From positions 92,760 to 156,759 of the forward strand of contig NZ_JPVO01000046.1 of assembly GCF_000772955.1 (NCBI RefSeq): a stretch of 64,000 nt of DNA. Reading direction: 5' to 3'. Shown here one piece after another: positions 24,654 to 33,418 of the stretch. Both the position numbers and the translations under genes were made by a program. Source of the DNA: Ureibacillus sinduriensis BLB-1 = JCM 15800 (GTDB taxonomy: Bacteria; Bacillota; Bacilli; Bacillales_A; Planococcaceae). The notes under the pieces were generated by a model that did not search any database, was not told the DNA's origin, and saw only the letters and a program-made list of their open reading frames with translations. The stretch's first letter is position 1, and each line of letters begins with the position of its first letter.

Positions 24654-25538
24654 ATGCATAATCACATGAACTCAATGAACCATCATGATAGTGCCCAGCC
24701 CAGTGAACTATGCCAGAAGTTCGCCGCTATATTGGACGCCACTCCAGCGGTAATCAACGGTGTATGTACGGCGACCCGTTCGCGCACGAATATCCGTCCG
24801 ACTGTATTAGGTCGTCCGGCGGAATCGTTTATGTTTGTTCCGCAAGCATGGTCATTCGAAAATATGGACCCTCAGGGCAGAGCGCTATGTCTTGGTGAAA
24901 CGGTAGTATTGGAAGAAGAGGCAAATCCCTATATTTCACGGTTAAGGGAACAAGGAATCATTGTAACGGCTTTCCATAATCATTGGCTGTTTGAGAAGCC
25001 TAGACTGATGTACATTCATTACCAATCCATCGATGCACCATTGGAATTTGCCCGAAAGGTTCGAAAAGCAAATAAAGTACTAATTCAAAGTGCAGCAGGT
25101 TCAAGCCGCCCGGTAGGCAATGTGGGCAATGCGATGGAACTTTGCAGTGAATTCAATCAAATTCTGGGCGGTATGGAGACATTTGAAGATGGCGTTTGCA
25201 TGGTTATGGATTCCAGGCTGAATATTCAAACGACGATCATGAATAGAAGAAGCCGATCCTTCCTTACTCTTCCTCAAATGTTCAACTTTGAGTCGATGAC
25301 ACCTGACGGAAAAGCACTTTGCAGCGGTGAGACTGTCATTCTTCAAGGGGAAATCAATCCATTCATTAGTCAGCTCCGCAAAAACAACATTTTGGTAACA
25401 GGTTTCCATAATCACTGGCTATTTGAAGATCCGCGATTGATGTATATTCATTTCGTGAAAATCGATCATCCAGTAAACTTTGCAAAAGATGTAAAAGAAG
25501 CTTTAAAACTATTGACGAATAAAGTGGTAAGGCCGTAA
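24654..25538 (+). CDS. DUF1259 protein with two tandem domains
   Basis: 294 residues. Two halves repeat the same fold: residues 18-140 and 163-285 each carry an ELC..F opening, the core ALCxGETVxL and the signature FHNHWLFE..RLMYIH. The two copies are clearly homologous but diverged. DUF1259 proteins (LpqO-like) are of unknown activity; the paired His motif could bind metal or a cofactor. A His-rich start precedes the first domain (MHNHMNSMNHHD). Start ATG at 24654 after AAAGGA. Monocistronic. Confidence 0.88.
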   Translation: MHNHMNSMNHHDSAQPSELCQKFAAILDATPAVINGVCTATRSRTNIRPTVLGRPAESFMFVPQAWSFENMDPQGRALCLGETVVLEEEANPYISRLREQGIIVTAFHNHWLFEKPRLMYIHYQSIDAPLEFARKVRKANKVLIQSAAGSSRPVGNVGNAMELCSEFNQILGGMETFEDGVCMVMDSRLNIQTTIMNRRSRSFLTLPQMFNFESMTPDGKALCSGETVILQGEINPFISQLRKNNILVTGFHNHWLFEDPRLMYIHFVKIDHPVNFAKDVKEALKLLTNKVVRP

Positions 25539-25562
25539 TTCACCGGCTTTTGCCAAATAAAT

Positions 25563-25604
25563 AAGCGCTTAACCATGCTGCGGTTGAGCGCCATTATTTT
25601 TATT
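25563..25604. terminator. Terminator between convergent genes
   Basis: GCGCTTAACC (25565-25574) pairs with GGTTGAGCGC (25582-25591), followed by ATTATTTTTATT; it serves the DUF1259 gene and can also cover fosB. Confidence 0.85.
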
Positions 25605-26022
25605 CAAAAAATTCCATGTGTGTTTTTTCCTTCTTGTAATAGTCCAGCCGATCTTGTAATGTGCCTGTATGAAATTCGAATTTATGTCCATCCGGGTCTG
25701 TAAAATAGATAGATTTTTTATCGCGTTCATCTCTTTCGCGGCCCGACAGAATGTTCACATTCAACCTCTCCAACTTCTCATATAGTTCATCAACTTTCTC
25801 TTCTTCAATTGAAAATGCGATATGTGTATAGGATTGCTTGATCTCATTTCGCGGTATATCTTCTTCTACATTCAATGCCAGCCACATTCCATTTAAATCA
25901 AAGTAGGCCGTGTTCCTCCCTTTTACCAATAGCTTTGCATCCAATACCTTTTCGTAAAACTCGATCGAGACGTCCAAATTGGATACCGAAAATAAAAAAT
26001 GATTAATCCCCTTGATCGACAT
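25600..26022 (-). CDS. fosB: Metallothiol transferase FosB (fosfomycin resistance)
   Basis: 140 residues of the vicinal-oxygen-chelate fold. Metal ligands are His8 (INHFLFSV), His67 (SYTHIAF) and Glu116 (DGHKFEFH). The stretch [20 protein letters not shown] is characteristic of FosB from Bacillus and Staphylococcus. FosB opens the fosfomycin epoxide with bacillithiol in the cytoplasm. The ATG at 26022 follows AAGGAG; the frame is open further upstream but family members begin MIKGINH-like. Intrinsic resistance gene, monocistronic. Confidence 0.95.
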   Translation of the reverse strand: MSIKGINHFLFSVSNLDVSIEFYEKVLDAKLLVKGRNTAYFDLNGMWLALNVEEDIPRNEIKQSYTHIAFSIEEEKVDELYEKLERLNVNILSGRERDERDKKSIYFTDPDGHKFEFHTGTLQDRLDYYKKEKTHMEFFE

Positions 26023-26107
26023 TCGACCAACTCCTTCCCTGTGGAAACGGCTATTCCAAACCGGAAACTTACTTAAAATGGTAGCATAAATTTCCACTTA
26101 AAAAAGC

Positions 26108-26142
26108 GAAAAAAACGCAATTTCATCCCTGAAATTGCGTCT
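26108..26142 (-). terminator. Intrinsic terminator of the MetE-like gene
   Basis: ACGCAATTTC (26115-26124) pairs with GAAATTGCGT (26131-26140), with A residues to the left as the minus-strand T tract. Confidence 0.85.
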
Positions 26143-26154
26143 CTCTTTGGGTTT

Positions 26155-27258
26155 CTATCCCCAAATTTCTTTCGAAATATCCACGATATATTGAAGTTTC
26201 GCCCATTGTTCTTCCTCAGTCAAAATATTTCCGTGGTGAGTCGAAGCAAATCCACATTGTGGGCTGATGCATAATTGCTCCAACGGTACATATTTTGTTG
26301 CTTCTTCAATACGCGCTTTAATATTTTCCTTGTCTTCTAATTGTCCATGTTTGGATGTGAATACCCCCAGCACCACCTGCGCCCCGCCATTCGGGATATG
26401 TTCCAATGGTCCAAAATCACCGGAACGGTCATCATCATATTCCAAGAAGAATCCATCTACTTTTTCTTTTGCGAATAATGTTGGCGCAATTTTGGCATAG
26501 CTGCCCTCAAATGCCCATTTTGAGCGGTAGTTCCCACGGCATAGGTGAGTCGTTACGATTAAATCTTCCGGTTTGTCCTCCAATACGCCATTGGCAACAC
26601 GAAGTGCCAAGTCGATTAATTCCTCACGAGAATAACCGCTATCGTTGAACGGAATATCAGGGGAATTCAGGCCTGCAATGTAAACGTCGTCCAATTGCAA
26701 ATAGCGGCAGCCTGCATCATAGAAAGCCTTGATGGCATCGCGGTATGTTTGGATGACATCTTTTGTATATTCTTCAAGGTCCGGGTAGATATCCAGATTT
26801 CGAATACCCGCGTTGAACAATTGGTTCGGGCTTGGGATGGTTTGTTTGGCAACGGCACGATCCCCAACAATTTCTTTGAATTCGATAAATTCCTTAATAT
26901 GCGGGTGATCTTGGTTGAACGAAATTTTGCCGATTACGCGTACATCGTATCGCTCTGTCTCTTCCCCTTTGAATGCGAAGCCTGATTCCGGAACGTATCC
27001 TTCCACCCCGTTTAGGTGCTCAAGGAAATCCGTATGCCAGAATCTACGGCGGAATTCTCCATCTGTCACAGCTTGAAGCCCCACTTCGATTTGCTTATCC
27101 ACGACTTTTTTAATTTCTTCTGTTTCAATCGCATGCAGTTCTTGTGCAATGATATGACCTTCTTGAAAATCCTTCCTAGCCTGATGGATTCTCTCCGGTC
27201 GCAATAAACTTCCAACGTGATCCGCTCTAAATGGTGCTTTTACAAGTGTTTTTGTCAT
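26155..27258 (-). CDS. MetE-like cobalamin-independent methyltransferase (YxjG/YxjH-like)
   Basis: 367 residues of the C-terminal-domain-only MetE family: FRADHVGSLLRP at the start, VTDGEFRR, a zinc-binding His/Cys set (TTHLCRGNY, then LCISPQCGF), and FLEYDDDRSGDFGPLEHIP. Members transfer methyl groups to thiols in methionine or S-methylcysteine metabolism. In Bacillus yxjG/yxjH sit behind an S-box riboswitch; no S-box is visible in the 220 bases upstream here. A palindrome is present instead at 27356-27384. ATG after GGGGAG. Confidence 0.88.
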   Translation of the reverse strand: MTKTLVKAPFRADHVGSLLRPERIHQARKDFQEGHIIAQELHAIETEEIKKVVDKQIEVGLQAVTDGEFRRRFWHTDFLEHLNGVEGYVPESGFAFKGEETERYDVRVIGKISFNQDHPHIKEFIEFKEIVGDRAVAKQTIPSPNQLFNAGIRNLDIYPDLEEYTKDVIQTYRDAIKAFYDAGCRYLQLDDVYIAGLNSPDIPFNDSGYSREELIDLALRVANGVLEDKPEDLIVTTHLCRGNYRSKWAFEGSYAKIAPTLFAKEKVDGFFLEYDDDRSGDFGPLEHIPNGGAQVVLGVFTSKHGQLEDKENIKARIEEATKYVPLEQLCISPQCGFASTHHGNILTEEEQWAKLQYIVDISKEIWG

Positions 27259-27355
27259 AACATGTCTCCCCTTTTCGCTTTATAAATGTTCTGTTTTTAA
27301 TATAAACATAGTGTAGCATAGAGAAATTAATATAACGTAACACATAAAATCTATT

Positions 27356-27384
27356 CCTTGCTATAGCTTTAAACTATAGCAAGG
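27356..27384. promoter_or_regulatory. Perfect 11-bp inverted repeat upstream of the MetE-like gene
   Basis: CCTTGCTATAG (27356-27366) pairs with CTATAGCAAGG (27374-27384) around CTTTAAA. There is no T tract on either side. It lies about 100 bases before the MetE-like start and just past the ydfJ terminator, so it could be an operator or an RNA hairpin. Confidence 0.45.
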
Positions 27385-27424
27385 TAAATAGATAGCTAAT
27401 TTTGAATCTAATTGATACCTTTTA

Positions 27425-27456
27425 AAAAGAACCCGATATATTATATACCGGGCTAC
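27425..27456 (-). terminator. Intrinsic terminator of ydfJ
   Basis: ACCCGATAT (27431-27439) pairs with ATATACCGGGCT-side bases (27443-27453) with one bulge; AAAAAG to the left gives a minus-strand T tract. Confidence 0.7.
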
Positions 27457-27479
27457 TATTTTATCAACTTCTAGCTTCC

Positions 27480-29705
27480 TTACTCTGAAACTTGTTCTTC
27501 TTTCATTCGAAGGGAATTTTTCTTTTTATTGATAGCCATACTTTCATCTATTTCTTTTTGTATTGAAGTCCCTTCAACATCAATATTTGGCAGAATTTTA
27601 TCTAACCAGTTTGGTAAGTACCATGCCGCTTTCCCCATCAACGTCATTACAGCAGGTACGATTGCCATTCTCACGACAAATGCATCAAAAATAATGCCAA
27701 AGGTTAATGCGAAGCCCATCGATTTAATAATTGGATCTGGAGCAAGCATAAACCCTGTGAATACTGCAATCATAATGAGACCTGCAGCTGTCACTACGCC
27801 CCCACTTTCTTTTATCCCTGCCAAGATAGCCTTATGGGCATCTTTAGAATGTGTAAATTCTTCACGCATTCTACTTACCAAGAAAACCTCATAGTCCATT
27901 GCTAGACCAAATAAAATTCCTATGACAATAACAGGTAAAAATGCTAATATCGGGCTTGCAGTTGGGAAACCAAAAAGACTATTGAAGTTTCCATCTTGAA
28001 TTACAAAAACAACAAACCCTAGAGTTGCTAAAAGTGAAAGCAAAAAGCCTAGAACAGCTTTTAATGGGACCAGAATCGATCTAAATACCAAGACTAATAA
28101 AACAAACGCAAAACCTACAATGAGTGAAGCAAATAAAGGTACCGCATCATTCAGCTTTTCGGATATATCAATGTTTACTGCAGTTGCACCAGTGACATAC
28201 AATTCTACTTGTTCATTATTTTTGTCCGACAACTCTCTTATAGAGTGTACCAATTCGTTCGTTTCAATATCATTAGGTCCAGTGTTAGGCGTAATTGATA
28301 TCATGAAAACATTTCCTGATTTACCTGGAATCGGGGGACTTACACTCTTTACATTCGGTAAATCTCCTAATTCTTCTATTACTTTGTTGATTCTCGCCTG
28401 AATCTCCTCATTCTCATCGGCTTCAGCCAGGACGACTAATGAAGAATGGTATCCAGGACCATACGCTTCACTTAATAAATCATACGCCCTTCTTTCTGTT
28501 GTTTCATCTGATTTTGTTCCATTATCAGGTAGACCCAGTTGCATATGGAAGAATGGGATACTGACTACTACAAGAAGGAGGATCCCTAAAATCGTTACTG
28601 TCCAAGGTCTTTTAGTAACAAAACTTCCCCATTTATTTGATTCTTTATTGTTCCTTTTGCTAGTGAGTCTTGCTAAAAATTTATTTTTTCTTGAAGGGCC
28701 AATTTTATGGCCAAAAACCGCCAGAATTGCTGGTACAAAGATAACCGCTATTAAAATCGCACATAATACACAAACTGCTGCAGAAATCCCCATCATTGTT
28801 AAAAATGGAATCTCTGCCACTCCTAAACCTAACAATGCGATAATAACTGTTATTCCCGCAAAGACAACTGCACTACCGGCAGTTCCATTAGCAATGGCTA
28901 TGGCCTCCTGCACGCTATACCCTTTTGCCAATTCTTGCCGGAATCTTGACATAATAAATAGGGCATAATCAATTCCCACTGCTAGTCCTAACATGGCAGC
29001 CAAAGCAAGAGCGAATGACGGAATGTCAAAATAATTAGTCCCAACTAGAATCGTTAAAATCCCTATTCCTAAACCAATGACTGCTGTAATAATCGGCATT
29101 CCAGCTGCCAGGAAGGATGCAAATGTAAGGGCAAGAATGGCATAAGCAATTACTACCCCAATTACTTCTGTGATTCCTCCAATTTCTAATTCAGAAAAAG
29201 CAACGGTTCCCGCCAACTCCGTTTGAACACCATCATTTCTCGCACCTTCAATACTTTCCAATATGATTTCCTTTGATTTCTCCGTTACCTTAGCCGCCGG
29301 AACATCATATGTCACTATTGCATACCCGATTTGCTTAGTTTCATTGTAATTACCCAGTTCAGCAGGTGTAGCAATAGAGACAACGGATTTGTCTTCTTTA
29401 ATTTTGTCAATTGTCTTATTTATGGCATCCTTAACTTCACTAGACTCTAAAGTTTGGCCTTTAGGGGCTTTCAGTACTAGATTTATAGTACCAAGTGCCG
29501 GCTCATTTGATGCCTGAAATTCCCGCTCCATTATTTTTCCTGCTTCGGCAGATTCTGTATCTGGGATGGACATCTCATCACTAAAATCCGGACCCATACT
29601 TAAAGCAACGATTGCTGTAATGATGAGAATACCTAAAGTTCCTCCAATAACTTTCTTGTTATGATTGACTACCCATCTTCCAAGTTTATATAAATACTTC
29701 GCCAT
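27480..29705 (-). CDS. ydfJ: MMPL/RND-family membrane transporter (YdfJ-like)
   Basis: 741 residues with two repeated halves of six transmembrane helices, each with a large extracytoplasmic loop (residues about 40-175 and 395-520). Signatures are VGIDYALFIMSRFRQELAKG and GLAMDYEVFLVSRMREEF, the aspartate-containing helices used for proton coupling. It should export lipid-like or drug substrates. The neighbouring kinase and regulator on the same strand match the ydfHI-ydfJ arrangement of Bacillus subtilis, and a YdfI-like operator lies upstream. Start ATG at 29705 follows AAAGGAG. Confidence 0.93.
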   Translation of the reverse strand: MAKYLYKLGRWVVNHNKKVIGGTLGILIITAIVALSMGPDFSDEMSIPDTESAEAGKIMEREFQASNEPALGTINLVLKAPKGQTLESSEVKDAINKTIDKIKEDKSVVSIATPAELGNYNETKQIGYAIVTYDVPAAKVTEKSKEIILESIEGARNDGVQTELAGTVAFSELEIGGITEVIGVVIAYAILALTFASFLAAGMPIITAVIGLGIGILTILVGTNYFDIPSFALALAAMLGLAVGIDYALFIMSRFRQELAKGYSVQEAIAIANGTAGSAVVFAGITVIIALLGLGVAEIPFLTMMGISAAVCVLCAILIAVIFVPAILAVFGHKIGPSRKNKFLARLTSKRNNKESNKWGSFVTKRPWTVTILGILLLVVVSIPFFHMQLGLPDNGTKSDETTERRAYDLLSEAYGPGYHSSLVVLAEADENEEIQARINKVIEELGDLPNVKSVSPPIPGKSGNVFMISITPNTGPNDIETNELVHSIRELSDKNNEQVELYVTGATAVNIDISEKLNDAVPLFASLIVGFAFVLLVLVFRSILVPLKAVLGFLLSLLATLGFVVFVIQDGNFNSLFGFPTASPILAFLPVIVIGILFGLAMDYEVFLVSRMREEFTHSKDAHKAILAGIKESGGVVTAAGLIMIAVFTGFMLAPDPIIKSMGFALTFGIIFDAFVVRMAIVPAVMTLMGKAAWYLPNWLDKILPNIDVEGTSIQKEIDESMAINKKKNSLRMKEEQVSE

Positions 29706-29779
29706 ACTTGACTCCTTTCAAAACCTAATTCAATTTCCTTATGTTTTTAATCGTAAAGGAAAGAGTCCAAAAAAAAATC

Positions 29780-29814
29780 GTACATACGGGTAAGCCCCCT
29801 ATGTACGTTTGGGC
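29780..29814 (-). promoter_or_regulatory. YdfI-type tandem operator and terminator-like hairpin
   Basis: On the minus strand GCCCAAACGTAC (29803-29814) and ACCCGTATGTAC (29780-29791) are direct repeats 23 bases apart. The first fits exactly the 12-base site GCCCRAAYGTAC that I recall for B. subtilis YdfI; the second fits at 10 of 12. CGTACATA and TATGTACG also form a hairpin followed by nine T, so the same DNA could end ydfI transcription while serving as the operator of ydfJ. Confidence 0.75.
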
Positions 29815-29817
29815 AAT

Positions 29818-30471
29818 TTATTTATCTAGCAAGCGAAATAAACCTTGGTCGATTGCAACCGCAACAGCTTCCGCTCTGGAATTAACACCTAGTTTATTGT
29901 AAATATTGGTTAGGTGCGCTTTGACGGTACGTTCGGCAATCCCCATATCAGAAGCAATTTCCCTACTTTTAAATCCTTTCGCAACTGTCTGTAAAATAAA
30001 TAATTCTTTATCTGTCAAATGTGCGGATTGGTGGGTATGGTTGCCAAATTTCTCCTGCTTATATTTTAAGATCTTCTCCATGACTTCAGGTTGCAAGAGC
30101 GTTTCACCCCTGATTGCGGACTCTAGCGTTCTAAACAGATTTTCCCTGCTTGTATCTTTCAATAAAAAACCTTTGGCTCCTAACTCTATTCCTTTCACCA
30201 TCAAGTCGTCTTCGTTATATGTAGTTAATATAATAACGGGAATCTTGATGTTTAATTCACTCATTGATTTCAATGTATCTAACCCACTCATTACGGGCAT
30301 ATACAAATCAAGTAAAATTAGATCTGGTTTTGATTTATTGATGATATCCAGTGCGTCTTTACCATTACTAGCTTCACCAATCACTTGGAACGAATCATTG
30401 GTCTCCAAAATTAATTTTAGCCCTTCTCTTACTACCAAATGATCATCCACAATTAGCACTTCATATTTCAA
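29818..30471 (-). CDS. ydfI: NarL/LuxR-type response regulator (YdfI-like)
   Basis: 217 residues. Receiver domain with phosphoacceptor Asp55 (LILLDLYMPVMSG), Asp pair IVDDHLVVREG and the Lys of GAKGFLLKD; C-terminal LuxR helix-turn-helix IASDMGIAERTVKAHLTNIY. It should bind the tandem site upstream of ydfJ when phosphorylated by the kinase. Three bases separate it from the kinase gene stop, so the two genes form one operon. Confidence 0.95.
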   Translation of the reverse strand: MKYEVLIVDDHLVVREGLKLILETNDSFQVIGEASNGKDALDIINKSKPDLILLDLYMPVMSGLDTLKSMSELNIKIPVIILTTYNEDDLMVKGIELGAKGFLLKDTSRENLFRTLESAIRGETLLQPEVMEKILKYKQEKFGNHTHQSAHLTDKELFILQTVAKGFKSREIASDMGIAERTVKAHLTNIYNKLGVNSRAEAVAVAIDQGLFRLLDK

Positions 30472-30474
30472 TGC

Positions 30475-31683
30475 CTATGCCCCCTGTTCCATAGGGACTG
30501 TTATAATCAATTTCGTCCCTTTTCCCGGTATACTCTCTATTGTTATTTTGCCTCTTACTAACCTTACACGCTCTTGTAAGCCTATGAGGCCATATTTCCC
30601 GGTTTGTTTCCCAACATTTTTGGTAGAGAATCCGATTCCATTATCAGTAACTTCCATATACAACTGGCCATCTTTGGATTTGATCTTTATCCGCACTTGA
30701 TCTGCCCTTGAATGCTTCATTATATTGTTCAGGGATTCGCGGATTATATAAATACCATATTCCATTGATAAATTAGAAAATGAATAAACCTGATCAATTT
30801 CTTTTTCCACATGGATGCCTGTTATTTCTTCAAATTTCTTTATTTCTTTCAACACCGCCCCTTGAAAATCTGCATCCTCCGATACTTCTGTCCTCAAGTT
30901 ATCAATCACGGTCCGGGCACCCTTTAACGTTTTTCTGGCCTGTTGCATTGCATGATGAATAATTTCATTCGATCTAGCAACATTACCATTGTTTATATGA
31001 ATACTTACTGCTTCCAATTGCATAATGAGACCTGCCAGCCCTTGTGCTAAAGTATCGTGCAAATCCCTGGCCATTCGCTGTCTTTCATTTAACAAAGTTA
31101 GTTCCTCCACTTTTTGATAGGCCATTTCCAACTGTTGCAAATAAAATTCCATCCGCTCTCTTGCCCGAACTTGGCGGTTGTAGCTAACCGTATAAACAAT
31201 GATGATTAGCAAGATTACAAAGAAGATGGGAATGAACATCGGAAGCTCACTTGCCCCATAATTTATTGCCATAGCAACGCAATATAATCCATAAGAAACT
31301 ATAAAAAATAAAATAGCCTTTAGTTTGCTACTTAGAACTATGATGCTCTGTGCTATTAATACCGGCAGTAAACCGATTAATACGACTGGGGATCCTTTTG
31401 GCAGTAAAAAAGCAGAGATAAACAACAAACTCGCCTGTACAAAAAAGTAATACCACGCCTTCCCCAGAAACATGGAACTTGAGAAAAAATATAACACTGC
31501 ATGGGATCCTAAAATTAAACTAAAGATTAAACTGGAAAGAAAAGTTGGTTGTTGAATGTTTTGCAGTACTACTGCTCCTATATAGACTAAAAGAATCCAG
31601 AAAATAGTAGACAACTGCGATAATAGTATTCCTTCGTTCGGCTCATTATCGAGCGATTTTGATAATGGATTGAATCTCTCCAA
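30475..31683 (-). CDS. ydfH: Sensor histidine kinase (YdfH-like)
   Basis: 402 residues. Five or six N-terminal transmembrane helices (to about residue 165), a short coiled coil, then HisKA_3 with His209 in QRMARDLHDTLAQGLAG, and a HATPase domain with MEVTDNGIGF and GKYGLIGLQERV. It senses an unknown membrane signal and phosphorylates the adjacent regulator. It is first in the kinase-regulator-transporter unit. Start ATG at 31683, preceded by GAGAGGACTTGG. Confidence 0.93.
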   Translation of the reverse strand: MERFNPLSKSLDNEPNEGILLSQLSTIFWILLVYIGAVVLQNIQQPTFLSSLIFSLILGSHAVLYFFSSSMFLGKAWYYFFVQASLLFISAFLLPKGSPVVLIGLLPVLIAQSIIVLSSKLKAILFFIVSYGLYCVAMAINYGASELPMFIPIFFVILLIIIVYTVSYNRQVRARERMEFYLQQLEMAYQKVEELTLLNERQRMARDLHDTLAQGLAGLIMQLEAVSIHINNGNVARSNEIIHHAMQQARKTLKGARTVIDNLRTEVSEDADFQGAVLKEIKKFEEITGIHVEKEIDQVYSFSNLSMEYGIYIIRESLNNIMKHSRADQVRIKIKSKDGQLYMEVTDNGIGFSTKNVGKQTGKYGLIGLQERVRLVRGKITIESIPGKGTKLIITVPMEQGA

Positions 31684-31747
31684 GTCCTCTCACCACCTTA
31701 TTAACAGTTTATACTATACAATTATTCTATTAACTGTCCGTTCGTAC

Positions 31748-31784
31748 ACGCCCAAAGGGGCAACTTGTTGAACGTGATTTTCCA
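31748..31784 (+). repeat. Dispersed repeat fragment in a gene-free gap
   Basis: ACGCCCAAAGGGGCAACTTG, TTGAACGTGATTTTCC: a short diverged copy. Nothing else is seen in 31684-31989 apart from this and the terminator at 31924. Confidence 0.4.
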
Positions 31785-31923
31785 TAATAATTGTAAATGG
31801 TGCAATCTTGAGTATACATACTACATAATTTCACGATGAAAAATCAACTGAATAAAAAATTAGTTAGATATCCTATTAGACTAGCTATTTGAGCTCATAC
31901 TTATAAGAGTTATTTACTATTAT

Positions 31924-31966
31924 AAAAAAATCACTTTAGCACACGAAGAGCTAAGTGACTTTTTAG
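31924..31966. terminator. Bidirectional intrinsic terminator
   Basis: TCACTTTAGC (31931-31940) pairs with GCTAAGTGA (31950-31958) with one bulged T, flanked by A7 and T5; it ends the small gene at 31990. Confidence 0.8.
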
Positions 31967-31989
31967 ATGACTCCCATTATTCAAGTGAA

Positions 31990-32160
31990 TTATTTTGTTA
32001 GAAGACGCTCTACGAAGATCATCACCGTGCAACCAATAAAAATGGCAACCGATATGGCCACTTTCGACCCGTCATGCCCCCAATTTACAAAGATGCTGTA
32101 CAATTGGTAGATTGCCAAAATAATAAAAGCGTATTTGATGGGGATCAACGACTTTTTCAT
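31990..32160 (-). CDS. 56-residue membrane protein
   Basis: A short gene: MKKSLIPIKYAFIILAIYQL begins one hydrophobic span, then NWGHDGSK and a second span SVAIFIGCTVMIF before a basic end ERLLTK. AGGTGAG lies about ten bases before the ATG. A terminator follows. Function unknown; it lies next to the quinone oxidoreductase gene on the same strand but after it is not clear they are co-transcribed. Confidence 0.75.
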   Translation of the reverse strand: MKKSLIPIKYAFIILAIYQLYSIFVNWGHDGSKVAISVAIFIGCTVMIFVERLLTK

Positions 32161-32233
32161 TGCCTATCCACTCACCTTTTTACTCCCTGGAAAGACAGCT
32201 TCATAGATTTAAAAGCTTTGCGGGAGGCTCTTT

Positions 32234-33199
32234 TTATACTTTAATCAAGATTTTCCCTTCATATTTGCGGCTCTCAATTAACTTATGCGCTTGTGCGGCC
32301 TCACTTAAATCAAATACTCGTGCAACCGGTAGGATGATTTGCTCTGAAGCAAATAAGTCGATTACCTTCTGGGCAACAGATGCCAAACTTGCCGGTTTAT
32401 GTTTTCTTGTTGTACCTAGGCTGAAACCTTTGATATTTCGACAGCTGTTATGTACATCACTTGTTTTGAAAGTACCCGCCTTGCCACTGCTATTGCCGAA
32501 TTGGACCAGTGTGCCGTAAAAAGCCAGGCATTCAAGACTGCTGCCGGTAACTTCACCCGCAACCGAATCAAAGATCACATTCGCACCTTGATTATTCGTT
32601 TGCCTCAAAACTTCCTCCTTAAAGTCATCATAAGTGCAGATTACATCAGCGCCCAATCTTTTTACATAATCCTCTTTTTCCAGATTGCCCACAGTCCCAA
32701 TAATTTTTTGGACACCCGCTAGTTTTGCCAATTGGACAAGCATGGAACCCACCCCGCCAGCAGCACTATGTATGACGATTGTATCTGTTTGTTGTACTTG
32801 GCCAATTTGATGCAAGAGAATGTAAGATAAAATCGATACGGTTGGCATGGAGGCCGCCTGTTCAAATGACAGGTTATCCGGAATTTTGAATACCAATTGA
32901 GTATTCGCAACAACATATTCTGCATATGATCCGCCTATAGGGAAAGCGATGATTCTATCCCCCTTTGAAAAAGCGGAATCGGCAGGGGCCTCTTCTATTG
33001 TCCCTGAAACATCAAGTCCCAGTGTAAACGGAAAATCGTTCGCCCCTTTTTTCCCTTGGCGTTGTTTTATATCTGCGTAATTAACACTTGTATATGCCAC
33101 TTTTATGAGCACTTCATTATTCCCGACTTTTTGCAGGTCCACATCCGTATAGGTAAGGACATCTGCACTGCCAAACTCCTGTTGGATGACGGCTTTCAT
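32234..33199 (-). CDS. Zinc-free medium-chain quinone oxidoreductase
   Basis: 321 residues of the MDR superfamily: substrate-domain start MKAVIQQEFGSADVLTY, a SVNYADIKQRQGKK loop, and the NADPH-binding motif IVIHSAAGGVGSMLVQLAKL (AAGGVG). It lacks the catalytic zinc ligands of alcohol dehydrogenases, so it is of the QOR type, reducing quinones or enones with NADPH. The start is the second ATG (33199), eight bases after AGAGAGGGG; the first at 33205 is too close. The HxlR gene lies upstream on the same strand. Confidence 0.9.
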   Translation of the reverse strand: MKAVIQQEFGSADVLTYTDVDLQKVGNNEVLIKVAYTSVNYADIKQRQGKKGANDFPFTLGLDVSGTIEEAPADSAFSKGDRIIAFPIGGSYAEYVVANTQLVFKIPDNLSFEQAASMPTVSILSYILLHQIGQVQQTDTIVIHSAAGGVGSMLVQLAKLAGVQKIIGTVGNLEKEDYVKRLGADVICTYDDFKEEVLRQTNNQGANVIFDSVAGEVTGSSLECLAFYGTLVQFGNSSGKAGTFKTSDVHNSCRNIKGFSLGTTRKHKPASLASVAQKVIDLFASEQIILPVARVFDLSEAAQAHKLIESRKYEGKILIKV

Positions 33200-33298
33200 T
33201 TTCATAACCCCTCTCTAACTTTTTTTCTTTTCAGTTTTACCAGAACCCGATAAATCCTTTATTCGATAATCTACCTATTATCCCTGCTTAGCGGCTAA

Positions 33299-33330
33299 AA
33301 AAAGCATCTTCCTCAGTCCAGGAAGATGCC
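33299..33330 (-). terminator. Intrinsic terminator of the HxlR gene
   Basis: GCATCTTCC (33304-33312) pairs with GGAAGATGC (33321-33329), with an A run on the left. Confidence 0.85.
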
Positions 33331-33418
33331 GGATTATTATTTAAGATTCACTATAGCTTTCGTTCAGTAACAACGAAATAAATCAAAATATAAATCTCTT
33401 TGATTGTGAATCCACCAG

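Noticed and set aside
27259..27480. S-box or T-box riboswitch before the MetE-like gene
   Set aside because: The conserved S-box and T-box bases are absent; only a simple palindrome is present.
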